Origin: Gammaproteobacteria bacterium
GTDB lineage: Bacteria > Pseudomonadota > Gammaproteobacteria > Granulosicoccales > Granulosicoccaceae
DNA: 11,703 nt
Reading direction: 5' to 3'
Assembly: GCA_003511825.1 (NCBI GenBank)
Contig: DOIU01000326.1
Span: 1-11,703 of the forward strand
The translations under genes were made by a program, and so were the position numbers. Every line of letters starts with the position of its first letter. The stretch's first letter is position 1. This document shows, one piece after another, positions 1-6,600 of this stretch. Below the pieces are notes generated by a model. It did not search any database. It was not told where the DNA came from and was given only the letters and a program-made list of their open reading frames with translations.

Positions 1-442
1 TGGCGTCCTCTTTGTCAACGTTGAGGCGATCAAACAGCATTTCCCAAGCGGTGATGGTGGTGAGAGGCAAGGCGGCAGCGTCGCTGAACGACAGCGTTTC
101 GGGCATGCGGCCCACGATGCGTTCGTCCACCCGCTGGAACTCGGCGTTGCTGCCCTGGCGGGTGAGATCACCGGCATACCACACCTTGTCGCCGGGCTTA
201 AACAAACTGACTTGCTCGCCCACGGCGGTAACAACACCTGCGGCGTCCCAGCCCAAGACTTTCCAAGGTGTGTCTTCTGCGGCCATGCGTTGGCGGATTT
301 TATAGTCAACCGGGTTGACAGAGATGGCTTTGATCTCGACCAGCAAGTCATGACCCGTGGCGATAGGTGTGTCAAGCGTGATGTCCTGCAGGGCGTTGTC
401 ATCGTCAATCGGTAGCGATTCGCTGTAGCCAATAGCTTTCAT
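1..442 (-). CDS. Zinc-type alcohol dehydrogenase family protein (quinone oxidoreductase-like), 5' part only
   Basis: This is the first 147 residues of an MDR-superfamily oxidoreductase; the rest lies beyond the left edge. The start (MKAIGYSESL) is an ATG whose complement is at 440-442, with a GGAG ribosome site (complement of 449-452) 6 nt away. Visible are the GroES-like catalytic domain with SVNPVDYKIR (residues 41-50), GWDAAG (64-69), the PGDKVWYAG strand (83-91) and ALPLTTITAWEML (124-136), the usual lead-in to the Rossmann fold. SVNPVDYK stands where true zinc alcohol dehydrogenases have their catalytic Cys, so it is probably a zinc-independent NADPH-dependent quinone or enone reductase. 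It resembles the 'adh_fam_1' group often annotated as zinc-binding alcohol dehydrogenase family protein. It is divergent from the TonB receptor. A 9-bp-arm palindrome (523-547) lies about 80 bp upstream and may be its operator. The family call is firm; the substrate is unknown. Confidence 0.88.
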   Translation of the reverse strand, partial: MKAIGYSESLPIDDDNALQDITLDTPIATGHDLLVEIKAISVNPVDYKIRQRMAAEDTPWKVLGWDAAGVVTAVGEQVSLFKPGDKVWYAGDLTRQGSNAEFQRVDERIVGRMPETLSFSDAAALPLTTITAWEMLFDRLNVDKEDA

Positions 443-522
443 GGTGGGCTCCGGTAGGTTGGCTGCAAAGACCGCTATTGTTGTGCAAAACCGAGGCAGC
501 ATAAACGCGGCTCGGCAAGAAA

Positions 523-547
523 CATTATCAACGCAATATTGATAATG
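523..547. promoter_or_regulatory. Palindrome upstream of the dehydrogenase gene, candidate operator
   Basis: CATTATCAA and TTGATAATG form perfect 9-bp arms around a 7-nt centre. Read on the minus strand, positions 537-525 give ATTGCGTTGATAA. This matches 12 of 13 bases of ATTGTGTTGATAA at 3781-3793, upstream of the ring-cleavage dioxygenase. A TATCAA-N7-TTGATA dyad fits a LysR- or TetR-type site. I infer that it controls the dehydrogenase gene (82 nt to its start codon); control of the divergent TonB receptor is also possible. Confidence 0.5.
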
Positions 548-626
548 GCTGGCTCTTGGCATCTGGAGAAGTTGACGCACAACAGGGACGTACTCAATGT
601 GCTTTTGTATACAGATTACAGTTTGC

Positions 627-647
627 AAATGATAACGCGTATCATTT
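627..647. promoter_or_regulatory. Fur box of the TonB-dependent receptor gene
   Basis: The 21-bp site is a perfect palindrome with arms AAATGATA and TATCATTT around a 5-nt centre (ACGCG). It agrees with the Fur consensus (AATGATAAT-N-ATTATCATT) at nearly every arm position. It ends 66 bp before the receptor start. A plausible -10 hexamer TATCAT (640-645), with TTACAG (616-621) as a weak -35 at 18-bp spacing, overlaps it, so bound Fe-Fur would block RNA polymerase. The site itself is clear; the hexamer assignment is tentative. Confidence 0.82.
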
Positions 648-713
648 ACACTCCGGCCGCAAAACCCGGGCACGCACGCTGTAGCCGGATGTTTACTCGA
701 GGATGTATGCACA

Positions 714-2771
714 ATGAAGAGTTTTCCCCTAACCTCCGTTGCTGCCATGGTGTTGACCGCTATGAGCAGTACCTCACTCGCGCAGAACACGCAGCTGGAT
801 GATCTCACCGTTAAACGTAACGAGAATGATGGCTTTCACAGTCATGTGCAGTCCATCTCTAGGGATCAGCTGTCTGCTAAAGAAGCGCCGCGCTCTGTGC
901 AGGTGTTTAATGAAGAACTGATGACGGAACTGCAGCCCAACAAAATCGAGCACGTTGTGGGCATGGCATCCAATGTCGTGACCGCAGGAACGGGCGACAA
1001 CCGCGACAATACCTTCGTGATTCGCGGGTTTGAAAACAACGATTTCATCATCGACGAGGTCAAGTATTTTCAGACCATCTCTGACCCTGAGATCTTTTCG
1101 ATGAAACGCGTTGAGATTATCAAAGGGCCTGATGCGGTCAGCTACGGCTCGGGGGCTGAGGGTGGCCTGATTGCCTACACCACCAAACGCTCAACCGATC
1201 AGTCACCGAATGAACTGACACTGGAGCTGACATCGGAAGGCGGCGTCGCACCCAAATTTGACGTCGGTGGCAACCTGAGTGCCAGCGGTTCAACGCGCTA
1301 CCGCGTTGTTGGCCTGTACGCTGATCGACCCAGCTGGCGCGATTTTGATATCAACGACAAACGCGTGTTTATCGCGCCGAGCTTGACGTCTGAGCTCAAT
1401 GAAAGGACGACCGTAACCGTTTTTGCGGAATTTACCGATGATGAGATTCCTAATGACATGGGCACGGCTGCTGATGCTGACGGCGATCTCGTCGCACCCG
1501 AGCATGTGAACACACACCCCGATGATTCGTTTGACCGCGACCAGACCATCGTTGGCGTTGACATTGACTATCTCATCAATGCGCAGTGGAGTCTCGACGC
1601 CAAGGCGCGCTATCTCGATGGCGGGTTTGACTACGGCGAAATCTGGTTGCCCAGCGCTTATGACGAAGCCTCTGACACCTACATCCGTTGGCTGGCGAAT
1701 CAGGCCAATGAATTTGATGAGACACTGCTGCAGGCTAACCTCAATGGCGATATCCAGCTCGGCACTATGCGCCATCGGATTACGGCGGGTATTGATCTCA
1801 GCAACGCCTCCACACAGACCATCGGCTGCTTTGATTTTGGTGCGACCAGCGACGCGATCACCAACTACTCGACGAACCCTGTATACGGCGATCTGCCGGC
1901 CGGCAGTGCGTGTGACACCGAACTCTACCCGGAGACGATCGACTACACCTCGCCGCCCAGCGAAACGGAGCGACGCGGCATTTTCTTGAAAGACGCGGTT
2001 AACATCACCGATGAGCTGATCGTGACAGCGGGTTTGCGCTTTGAAGACCATACGCAGAAACCCGAAAACTCCCCGACCAAAACACTCGATGAGCAAATCG
2101 TATTACCGCAAATCGGTCTGAGCTACTTTATTACGCCTGAAACCTTGGTCTACGCTAGCTATTCGGAGTCGTTCACACCGCAGTCTGCGTCAGACAGTGA
2201 CGGCAATCTGCTGGATCCGGAGCAGGGGCTTGGCAGTGAAATCGGCATCAAGTCCGGGCTGATGGATAATAAACTGCAGCTGACGTTTGCCCTGTTCCAG
2301 ATTACCAAAGAGAACATTGCCAAGACTGACCCTGATTTTCCGCTGGCCTCCATCGCCAGTGAGAAAGCCACTGCCAAAGGTGCTGAGCTTGGCATTACAG
2401 GCAAGGTCACTGAGAAGCTCGATGTGATCGCTAACCTGGGGTACCTCGATGATGCCGAGGATCTTGATTCCAGTGTGGCGGAGCAAACGGCGTCCTTGTG
2501 GGGGTCTTATGCGTTCACGCAGGCGCTGTCAGTGGGGCTGGGCGCCACACACTACGGTGATCGGGGTCTCAATCTGCCCGGTTACACCTTGGTCAACGGC
2601 GCCGTGACCTACAAAACAGGCCAGTGGCGCGCACAGCTTAATCTCCACAATATCGCTGATGAAGAGTACATTGAGTCCAGCTTTGGCCCGGTCGGTACTG
2701 CCGCCATCGGCCGTGGCATTCATCCCGGCGAACCCTTCAACGCCAAACTCAATCTGACCTACAGCTTCTAA
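714..2771 (+). CDS. TonB-dependent siderophore receptor (outer membrane)
   Basis: This 685-residue outer-membrane receptor probably takes up a ferric siderophore by TonB-ExbBD energy. A signal peptide (residues 1-23, cleavage after SLA) is followed by a TonB-box-like DDLTVKR (29-35). There is no room for an N-terminal STN signalling domain, so it is a plain transporter rather than a FecA/FpvA-type transducer. The plug domain spans about 57-160, with APRSVQVF, the RGF motif (104-106) and MKRVEIIKGPDAVSYGSGAEGG (130-151). The beta-barrel follows and ends in the aromatic LNLTYSF that directs outer-membrane insertion. Cys372 and Cys400, the two cysteines of one probable surface loop, may form a disulfide. 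CGAGGA (698-703) is the ribosome site, 10 nt before ATG. A Fur box (627-647) implies iron repression. No siderophore synthesis genes are adjacent, so a xenosiderophore is likely, but the ligand cannot be read from the sequence. Confidence 0.93.
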   Translation: MKSFPLTSVAAMVLTAMSSTSLAQNTQLDDLTVKRNENDGFHSHVQSISRDQLSAKEAPRSVQVFNEELMTELQPNKIEHVVGMASNVVTAGTGDNRDNTFVIRGFENNDFIIDEVKYFQTISDPEIFSMKRVEIIKGPDAVSYGSGAEGGLIAYTTKRSTDQSPNELTLELTSEGGVAPKFDVGGNLSASGSTRYRVVGLYADRPSWRDFDINDKRVFIAPSLTSELNERTTVTVFAEFTDDEIPNDMGTAADADGDLVAPEHVNTHPDDSFDRDQTIVGVDIDYLINAQWSLDAKARYLDGGFDYGEIWLPSAYDEASDTYIRWLANQANEFDETLLQANLNGDIQLGTMRHRITAGIDLSNASTQTIGCFDFGATSDAITNYSTNPVYGDLPAGSACDTELYPETIDYTSPPSETERRGIFLKDAVNITDELIVTAGLRFEDHTQKPENSPTKTLDEQIVLPQIGLSYFITPETLVYASYSESFTPQSASDSDGNLLDPEQGLGSEIGIKSGLMDNKLQLTFALFQITKENIAKTDPDFPLASIASEKATAKGAELGITGKVTEKLDVIANLGYLDDAEDLDSSVAEQTASLWGSYAFTQALSVGLGATHYGDRGLNLPGYTLVNGAVTYKTGQWRAQLNLHNIADEEYIESSFGPVGTAAIGRGIHPGEPFNAKLNLTYSF

Positions 2772-2781
2772 CGCTGCATGG

Positions 2782-2806
2782 CCGAAGCCCCGTGCCGGGG
2801 CTTCGG
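2782..2806. terminator. Hairpin between convergent TonB receptor and LysR genes, probable bidirectional terminator
   Basis: Perfect 11-bp arms, CCGAAGCCCCG and CGGGGCTTCGG, flank a TGC loop. The hairpin lies 10 bp after the receptor stop codon and 14 bp past the stop codon of the LysR gene. There is no T run on either strand, so termination may be partly rho-assisted, but position and stem strength fit a shared terminator. Confidence 0.75.
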
Positions 2807-2820
2807 TGCGCCCGATAGCG

Positions 2821-3729
2821 CTATTTTGCACCGTGGTGTGCGTTTGCCTGAAAGTGCGCGATCGCATAGTCAATCAGTGCGCGTACTTTGTGCGGCAAGA
2901 CACTGCCCGCGAGGTACACCGCGTTGATTGGGTACGACGGGGGTTGGTAGCCATTCAGCAGCGGCACCAGCTGGCCGTTGGCCAACGCCTCATCGAGAAC
3001 AAAGTCTGGGCATAAAGCAATGCCGTACCCGTCCAGGGCCCAGTCGCGTGCGACGCGGGCGCTGTTTACCGTCAGTTGGTGTGGCGGTGTCACGATATGT
3101 CTGTCGTCATCACTGCGCAATGTCCAACGCGTAGGGTCGGGGCTGTTGCTGTCAATAATACAGCTATGGTGAGATAGGTCCGCAGGTGTGCGCGGCGTCG
3201 CGTGATGAGCGAGGTAGGTTGGTGAGGCAACCAGTTGCGAGTGGATTTCACCGAGTTTGCGTACCTTGAGCGATGCGGTATCAAGTTCACCGACGCGAAA
3301 AGCGAGATCAAAGCCGCCGGTCGCGAGATCAACAAACGCATCACTGAGGTGCAGATCGATGGCGAGGCCGGGATGCTCGGCGGCGAAGTGGCCAAGTAAT
3401 TCGCGGATCATCCGTTCGCCAAACGTCACCGGGGCTGACAGGCGCAGCACACCGCTTAAGCTGCTCGCATCTTCCGCGACGGCCGAGAGCATATCGTCAA
3501 GCTCCTCCAACAGCGCGGGTGCGCGGGCGAGCAGGTCTTCACCGATGGGGGTCAGGCCGACTTTGCGGGTGGTGCGTTGCAACAAGCGCGCACCGATGCG
3601 TTTCTCGAGTTCTGCAACGTACTTAGACGTTAGACGGTTAGAGATGCTGAGGCGATGCGCCGCCTCGGTGAACGAGCCCGACTGTGCCGTTGCCACAAAG
3701 GCGCGCAAGCCATCAATCAAATCCATCAC
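2821..3729 (-). CDS. LysR-family transcriptional regulator
   Basis: This LysR-type regulator of about 302 residues has an N-terminal winged helix (residues ~5-65; GSFTEAAHRLSISNRLTSKY, then ELEKRIGARLLQRTTRKVGLT). A short linker helix leads to the co-inducer-binding domain from about residue 90 (GVLRLSAPVTFGERMI...). The outermost start is GTG (complement of 3727-3729). The adjacent ATG (3724-3726) is the more likely true start, giving 301 residues. It is divergent from the ring-cleavage dioxygenase with 116 bp between the ATG starts. LysR/DODA-dioxygenase divergent pairs are common in proteobacteria (from memory), so the dioxygenase is the probable target. The shared 13-base motif suggests the dehydrogenase gene at 1-442 as a second target. 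The effector is unknown, possibly a phenolic or quinone compound. Confidence 0.93.
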   Translation of the reverse strand: MMDLIDGLRAFVATAQSGSFTEAAHRLSISNRLTSKYVAELEKRIGARLLQRTTRKVGLTPIGEDLLARAPALLEELDDMLSAVAEDASSLSGVLRLSAPVTFGERMIRELLGHFAAEHPGLAIDLHLSDAFVDLATGGFDLAFRVGELDTASLKVRKLGEIHSQLVASPTYLAHHATPRTPADLSHHSCIIDSNSPDPTRWTLRSDDDRHIVTPPHQLTVNSARVARDWALDGYGIALCPDFVLDEALANGQLVPLLNGYQPPSYPINAVYLAGSVLPHKVRALIDYAIAHFQANAHHGAK

Positions 3730-3739
3730 GACACCCCAC

Positions 3740-3793
3740 TATTGAGAACAATATGGAGAAAGTCATTCTATATCATCTCCATTGTGTTGATAA
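3740..3793. promoter_or_regulatory. LysR operator region between the divergent LysR and dioxygenase genes
   Basis: Three elements are nested here. TATTG-AGAA-CAATA is a perfect small dyad at 3740-3753, next to the LysR start. CAATATGGAG (3749-3758) and CTCCATTGTG (3777-3786) are inverted with 8 of 10 matches. ATTGTGTTGATAA (3781-3793) recurs with one mismatch upstream of the dehydrogenase gene. Such a layout suits LysR autoregulation plus activation of the divergent gene. Which dyad is the real binding site cannot be decided by eye. Confidence 0.5.
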
Positions 3794-3842
3794 GTGCGGG
3801 TCGGCATAGTGTGGGGTAGACAATATGACTGGGGAGAGACAT

Positions 3843-4648
3843 ATGACGACCACACAACACGCACAGCAAGCGCCGGTTGTCTTCTTACCCCACGGCGGCG
3901 GGCCTTTGCCCGTGCTGGGAGATCCTGGCCACGAAGCACTCACCGCGTTTTTGCGCGCCGTGCCGGCCCGCCTGGGTCAGCCTGAGGCGATGCTCGTCAT
4001 CACGGGGCATTGGGAGACTGACGTCGCGACGCTCTCCAGTCACCCGCAGCCCGATCTCATCTATGACTATTACGGGTTCCCGGAGGCGTCGTATCGCATC
4101 ACGTATCCGGCGCCGGGCGCGCCAACGCTCGCCGAGGAGATTGCCGGACTACTGGCCGATGCGGGCATTGAGGCGGTGTGCGACGCGCAGCGCGGCTATG
4201 ACCACGGTACGTTTGTTCCGCTGAAGCTTATGTACCCCGAGGCAAACATTCCCGTGGTTCAGCTATCGGTGCTCAAGGACATGAACCCAGCCAAGCACCT
4301 TGCGATGGGCAAGGCGTTGGCATCAGTGCGGGCGCGCAACGTGGTGATCGTCGGCTCAGGGATGTCCTTTCACAATCTGCAGGACTTTTTCGTCGACAGC
4401 GACAGCAGCCGCAACAGGCCGAAGCCTTTGACGCTTGGCTGGTCGAGACGTGCTGTGATCCGGCGTTAACGGCTGCTGAACGCGAGCAGCGGTTACGCCA
4501 CTGGACGCAGGCGCCCGCGGCGCGCTTTAGCCACCCGCGTGAAGAGCATTTACTGCCATTGCACGTGTGCTACGGCATCGCGCAAGCGGCGTTGGTGTTC
4601 AATGATGACGTGCTGAATCGGCGAGTGATGAGCGTGTTGTGGCAGTGA
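3843..4648 (+). pseudogene. DODA/LigB-type class III extradiol ring-cleavage dioxygenase, frameshifted near the 3' end
   Basis: The intact protein (about 268 residues) would be a metal-dependent extradiol dioxygenase of the 4,5-DOPA dioxygenase/YgiD group, opening catechol-type rings. From ATG 3843 (ribosome site GGGGAGAG at 3831-3838) frame 1 gives PVVFLPHGGGPLP (His17), TGHWE (His56), RGYDHGTFVPL (His121) and GSGMSFHNLQDFF (His177). It then runs into unrelated residues and stops at 4469 after 208 codons. The family C-terminus, AEAFDAWLVETC...HPREEHLLPLHVCYG, continues in another frame from about 4412 to TGA 4646-4648. One missing base, for example in the T5 run at 4386-4390, or two extra bases before 4418, would explain it. 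The EEHLLPL His is, as I recall for YgiD, the third metal ligand, so the short product should be inactive. A start at ATG 3825 is also possible. A sequencing or assembly indel is a real alternative to a true pseudogene. Confidence 0.85.
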
Positions 4649-4663
4649 GGGGGGCAGCGTCCG

Positions 4664-5980
4664 TCAGGCGTGTGCTTCGCCGATCAGGTGAAAGAAGCTA
4701 CCGCTCGCGTGGCCGCGATGTGAGCCTGTCTCGGTGACGGTGTCGCCGTTGGCGTCGACGACTTTCGCCAGCGGGGCATCGGGTTGTGCTGTAATACTGC
4801 AATAGTGGAATTCATGCCCGCGCAGCCGCGTGCCTGGCTCTTGCCCCGGCAGCGCAGCGCGCAGTGTCGCTAAGCGGTAGCCCAGGTGCAGCTTGGGGTG
4901 CTCGTAGCTGGTTTCCAGCCCTAATAAGCCTGCCATGCGATGGCGCGTGCCAGATTTGTCGACCAAACCGGCGCCCATGGCCATATAACCGCCACACTCG
5001 CCATGTACGGGCCGCGTGGTTGCAAACGCGCGCAGTCGCTGCCGAAACGTCTCTGCCGCTGCCAGCTGTCCGGCATGCAGCTCCGGGTAACCGCCCGGTA
5101 GCCAGCAGACGTCAGCGCGATCGTCAGGCCCTTGGTTTGCCAGCGGCGAGAAGGGCAGCAGCTCGGCGCCGGCGGCGCGCCAGCCATCAAGCAGGTGCGG
5201 GTAAACAAAAGAAAAGGCGGCATCTTTTGCCAGGGCGATGCGCTGGCCCGGGGGGCGACTTGTCTCGGCAAGGGTTGGCTTCTGCGAAGTCTGACCGGCG
5301 GCTGCCAGTAATGCCGCGAGATCCACGTGCTCGGCAACGATGTCGCCAAGGGTGTTCAGCAAGGTCTCAAGATGAGGATGCTCACTCGCTTGCACCAAAC
5401 CCAGATGGCGTTCAGGCAGGGTGATGGCCTTGTGTCGAGGCAGGGCGCCGAGCACAGGGATATCAACCTGTGCCAGGCCGTTTCTCACCAGCGCCTCATG
5501 ACGTGGGCTGGCAACCTGATTCAGGACGACACCGGCCAGTGTCACATCGCTCTGCAGTGTGGCAAAACCGAGTGCCGTGGCCGCAGCAGATTGCGCTTGA
5601 GCAGATACGTCTAACACCAGCACCACCGGCCAACCCGTCAGAGCTGCAATATCGGCGCTCGCACCGGTCGCGGTCTCACCGGCATGGGCCACAGCGTCGA
5701 ACAGTCCCATTGCTCCCTCGGCTAAGGCCAGGTCCGCGCCTTGGGCCCGATCAACCAAGGCGTGCAACAGGGCGGGTTGCATGGCCCAGCTGTCGAGGTT
5801 GTAGGAAGCACGCTCGGCTGCGGCGTGGTGGAATGCGGGATCAATATAGTCCGGCCCGGTTTTAAACGGCTGCACCTGCACGCCTTGCCGCGTCAGTGCG
5901 CGCAGTAACCCTAGCATCACGGTGGTTTTCCCCGCGCCTGAGCTTGGGGCGGAGATCAGTAGTCCCGGTGGCAGCATCAT
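4664..5980 (-). CDS. cobB: Cobyrinate (or hydrogenobyrinate) a,c-diamide synthase
   Basis: This ATP- and glutamine-dependent amidase converts the a- and c-acetate side chains of the corrin ring to amides in cobalamin synthesis. The 438 residues match the usual CobB/CbiA length. The N-terminal synthetase domain has a P-loop (SAPSSGAGKTT, 10-20), PFKTGPDYIDP (38-48), SYNLDSWAM (59-67) and EGAMGLFD (88-95). The C-terminal class I glutamine amidotransferase domain has LPGGYPE (294-300), the nucleophile Cys329 in GECGGYMAMG, GHEFHY (388-393) and SFFHLI with the putative catalytic His431. Two ATG codons are consecutive at the start (complements of 5978-5980 and 5975-5977). No strong ribosome site is visible. 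It converges on the dioxygenase gene with 15 bp between and is divergent from arsR, so it is transcribed alone, with no other cob gene here. Whether the route is aerobic (CobB) or anaerobic (CbiA) cannot be told. Confidence 0.94.
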   Translation of the reverse strand: MMLPPGLLISAPSSGAGKTTVMLGLLRALTRQGVQVQPFKTGPDYIDPAFHHAAAERASYNLDSWAMQPALLHALVDRAQGADLALAEGAMGLFDAVAHAGETATGASADIAALTGWPVVLVLDVSAQAQSAAATALGFATLQSDVTLAGVVLNQVASPRHEALVRNGLAQVDIPVLGALPRHKAITLPERHLGLVQASEHPHLETLLNTLGDIVAEHVDLAALLAAAGQTSQKPTLAETSRPPGQRIALAKDAAFSFVYPHLLDGWRAAGAELLPFSPLANQGPDDRADVCWLPGGYPELHAGQLAAAETFRQRLRAFATTRPVHGECGGYMAMGAGLVDKSGTRHRMAGLLGLETSYEHPKLHLGYRLATLRAALPGQEPGTRLRGHEFHYCSITAQPDAPLAKVVDANGDTVTETGSHRGHASGSFFHLIGEAHA

Positions 5981-6074
5981 ATGACGTGTGCCTGTGCGTG
6001 GTGGTATCGGGTCATTGGCTTAACGTTGTCCACTCAGAGATGCGCATTATCGCCAGGGGCAAGGTTGCTGTATT

Positions 6075-6097
6075 GGTCATGAATACGATTCATGGCC
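6075..6097. promoter_or_regulatory. Near-perfect palindrome upstream of cobB, candidate operator or hairpin
   Basis: GGTCATGAAT and ATTCATGGCC form 10-bp arms with one mismatch (a U-G pair as RNA on the plus strand) around a 3-nt ACG centre. The inner 7-bp arms are perfect. It lies 94 bp upstream of the cobB start and about 210 bp upstream of arsR, a plausible spot for an operator acting on cobB. No regulator family is identified for it. Confidence 0.45.
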
Positions 6098-6260
6098 GTC
6101 GATAGACATATGCGCCGTGTGAGGAGGTGCAAGTCATCATAGCGTTGGTGCTCATCCGGGACAACTGGGCAGCTCATTGCTACGGAGAGGTTCAGACCTC
6201 GTTGTCTGTGACAATTCTGCAAAGAGTGCCGAAGGCACTGCGCGCTGGCTCATTTACTGG

Positions 6261-6284
6261 ATATTTCGATATTTGTTTAAATAT
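6261..6284. promoter_or_regulatory. ArsR-type operator, copy 1 (arsR promoter)
   Basis: ATATTT (6261-6266) and AAATAT (6279-6284) are inverted around 12 nt. An overlapping perfect dyad GATATTT-GTTT-AAATATC occupies 6268-6285. Over 25 aligned bases (6262-6286 against 6635-6659) it is identical at 19 positions to the site before the permease gene. GATATT (6268-6273) could be a -10 hexamer covered by the repressor. The arsR start is 26 bp downstream. The repetition of the site before both genes is the main support for the assignment. Confidence 0.68.
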
Positions 6285-6310
6285 CTATGTGATGCCGCTA
6301 CAGTCAGCGC

Positions 6311-6598
6311 ATGGAGAATGATGTCGTCGCCAAGTTGCTCAGCGAGTTGGGGCACTCGACGCGCTTGTCAGTGTTTCGGTTGCTGGTAAAGGCAGGCCCC
6401 AATGGCTTGCCGGTGGGGGAAGTGCAGCAGCGCTTGGCGATTGCCGGCCCAACATTATCACACCATTTACATCGCTTGATTGGTGTTGGATTAGTGCGCC
6501 AGTATCGCGAAGGGCGGACGCTGTATTGCGTTGCGCAACTTGATCCGCTGCGTGAAGTGGTCGGTTTTCTCGACCGCGAGTGCTGCACTTTGTCATGA
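6311..6598 (+). CDS. ArsR-family metal(loid)-responsive repressor
   Basis: This 95-residue winged-helix repressor has the standard ArsR/SmtB layout. LLSELGHSTRLSVFRLLVKAGP (residues 9-30) precedes the recognition helix in AGPTLSHHLHRLIGVGLV (45-62) and a beta-wing YREGRTLYCVA (65-75). It lacks the alpha-3 CVC metal motif of plasmid ArsR. Its only cysteines are Cys73 and the vicinal Cys91-Cys92, likely to form a C-terminal thiolate site. From memory, the 18/19-residue spacing equals that of the methylarsenite-selective ArsR of Shewanella putrefaciens (Cys83, Cys101, Cys102), which controls arsP. Arsenite, methylarsenite or another soft metal are therefore candidate inducers. The ATG has no visible ribosome site; no other in-frame ATG fits the fold. 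It is followed by its own terminator and then a permease gene with the same operator motif. It is probably autoregulated. Confidence 0.92.
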   Translation: MENDVVAKLLSELGHSTRLSVFRLLVKAGPNGLPVGEVQQRLAIAGPTLSHHLHRLIGVGLVRQYREGRTLYCVAQLDPLREVVGFLDRECCTLS

Positions 6599-6600
6599 TC

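Larger units (their letters stand above)
5981..6310. other. 330-bp divergent intergenic region, cobB / arsR
   Basis: I see no convincing gene. It holds a near-perfect dyad at 6075-6097 (listed separately), a 5-bp hairpin GAGGT-TCAG-ACCTC at 6187-6200, a 6-bp hairpin AGTGCC-GAA-GGCACT at 6225-6239, and the ArsR operator at 6261-6284. A 64-codon frame opens with GTG at 6127 and overlaps the arsR start. Its only ribosome-site-like sequence (GAGGAGG, 6121-6127) overlaps that GTG and could not serve it, and the product resembles nothing I know. On neither strand do I find the conserved boxes of a cobalamin riboswitch upstream of cobB. About 6100-6260 is otherwise unexplained. Confidence 0.6.

Noticed and set aside
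523..547. Second Fur box, since the palindrome contains ATTATC and GATAAT.
   Set aside because: The half-sites face the wrong way (ATTATC then GATAAT) with a 7-nt AT-poor centre, unlike the standard Fur arrangement at 627-647. A LysR/TetR-type operator fits better.
1290..2096. 268-codon open frame on the minus strand inside the TonB receptor gene.
   Set aside because: It is a shadow frame of a clearly coding receptor: no recognisable domain and no ribosome site or operon context.
4386..4392. Programmed -1 ribosomal frameshift in the dioxygenase (CTTTTTC).
   Set aside because: The heptamer does not follow the X-XXY-YYZ rule in the reading frame, no strong stem or pseudoknot is evident just downstream, and this enzyme family is not known to use recoding. 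A simple indel is more economical.
4864..5424. 186-codon open frame on the plus strand inside cobB.
   Set aside because: Arg/Ala-rich composition typical of antisense frames in GC-rich genes, with all cobB motifs intact on the other strand.
6111..6205. Possible cobalamin riboswitch (GGTGCAAGTC, ACAACTGG and TTCAGACCTC look like pieces of the B12 elements) between cobB and arsR.
   Set aside because: The pieces are on the arsR strand, not the cobB strand. The spacing from GGTG to ACTG is too long, the GGGAA segment and the complete B12 box (CCAGGAGACCTGCC-like) are missing, and the needed stem pairing around GGTGCAAGTC is absent.
6127..6321. 64-codon open frame starting with GTG behind a strong GAGGAGG sequence.
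   Set aside because: The purine tract overlaps the GTG and cannot act as its ribosome site. The product matches no family I know, and the frame overlaps the arsR start and the operator.
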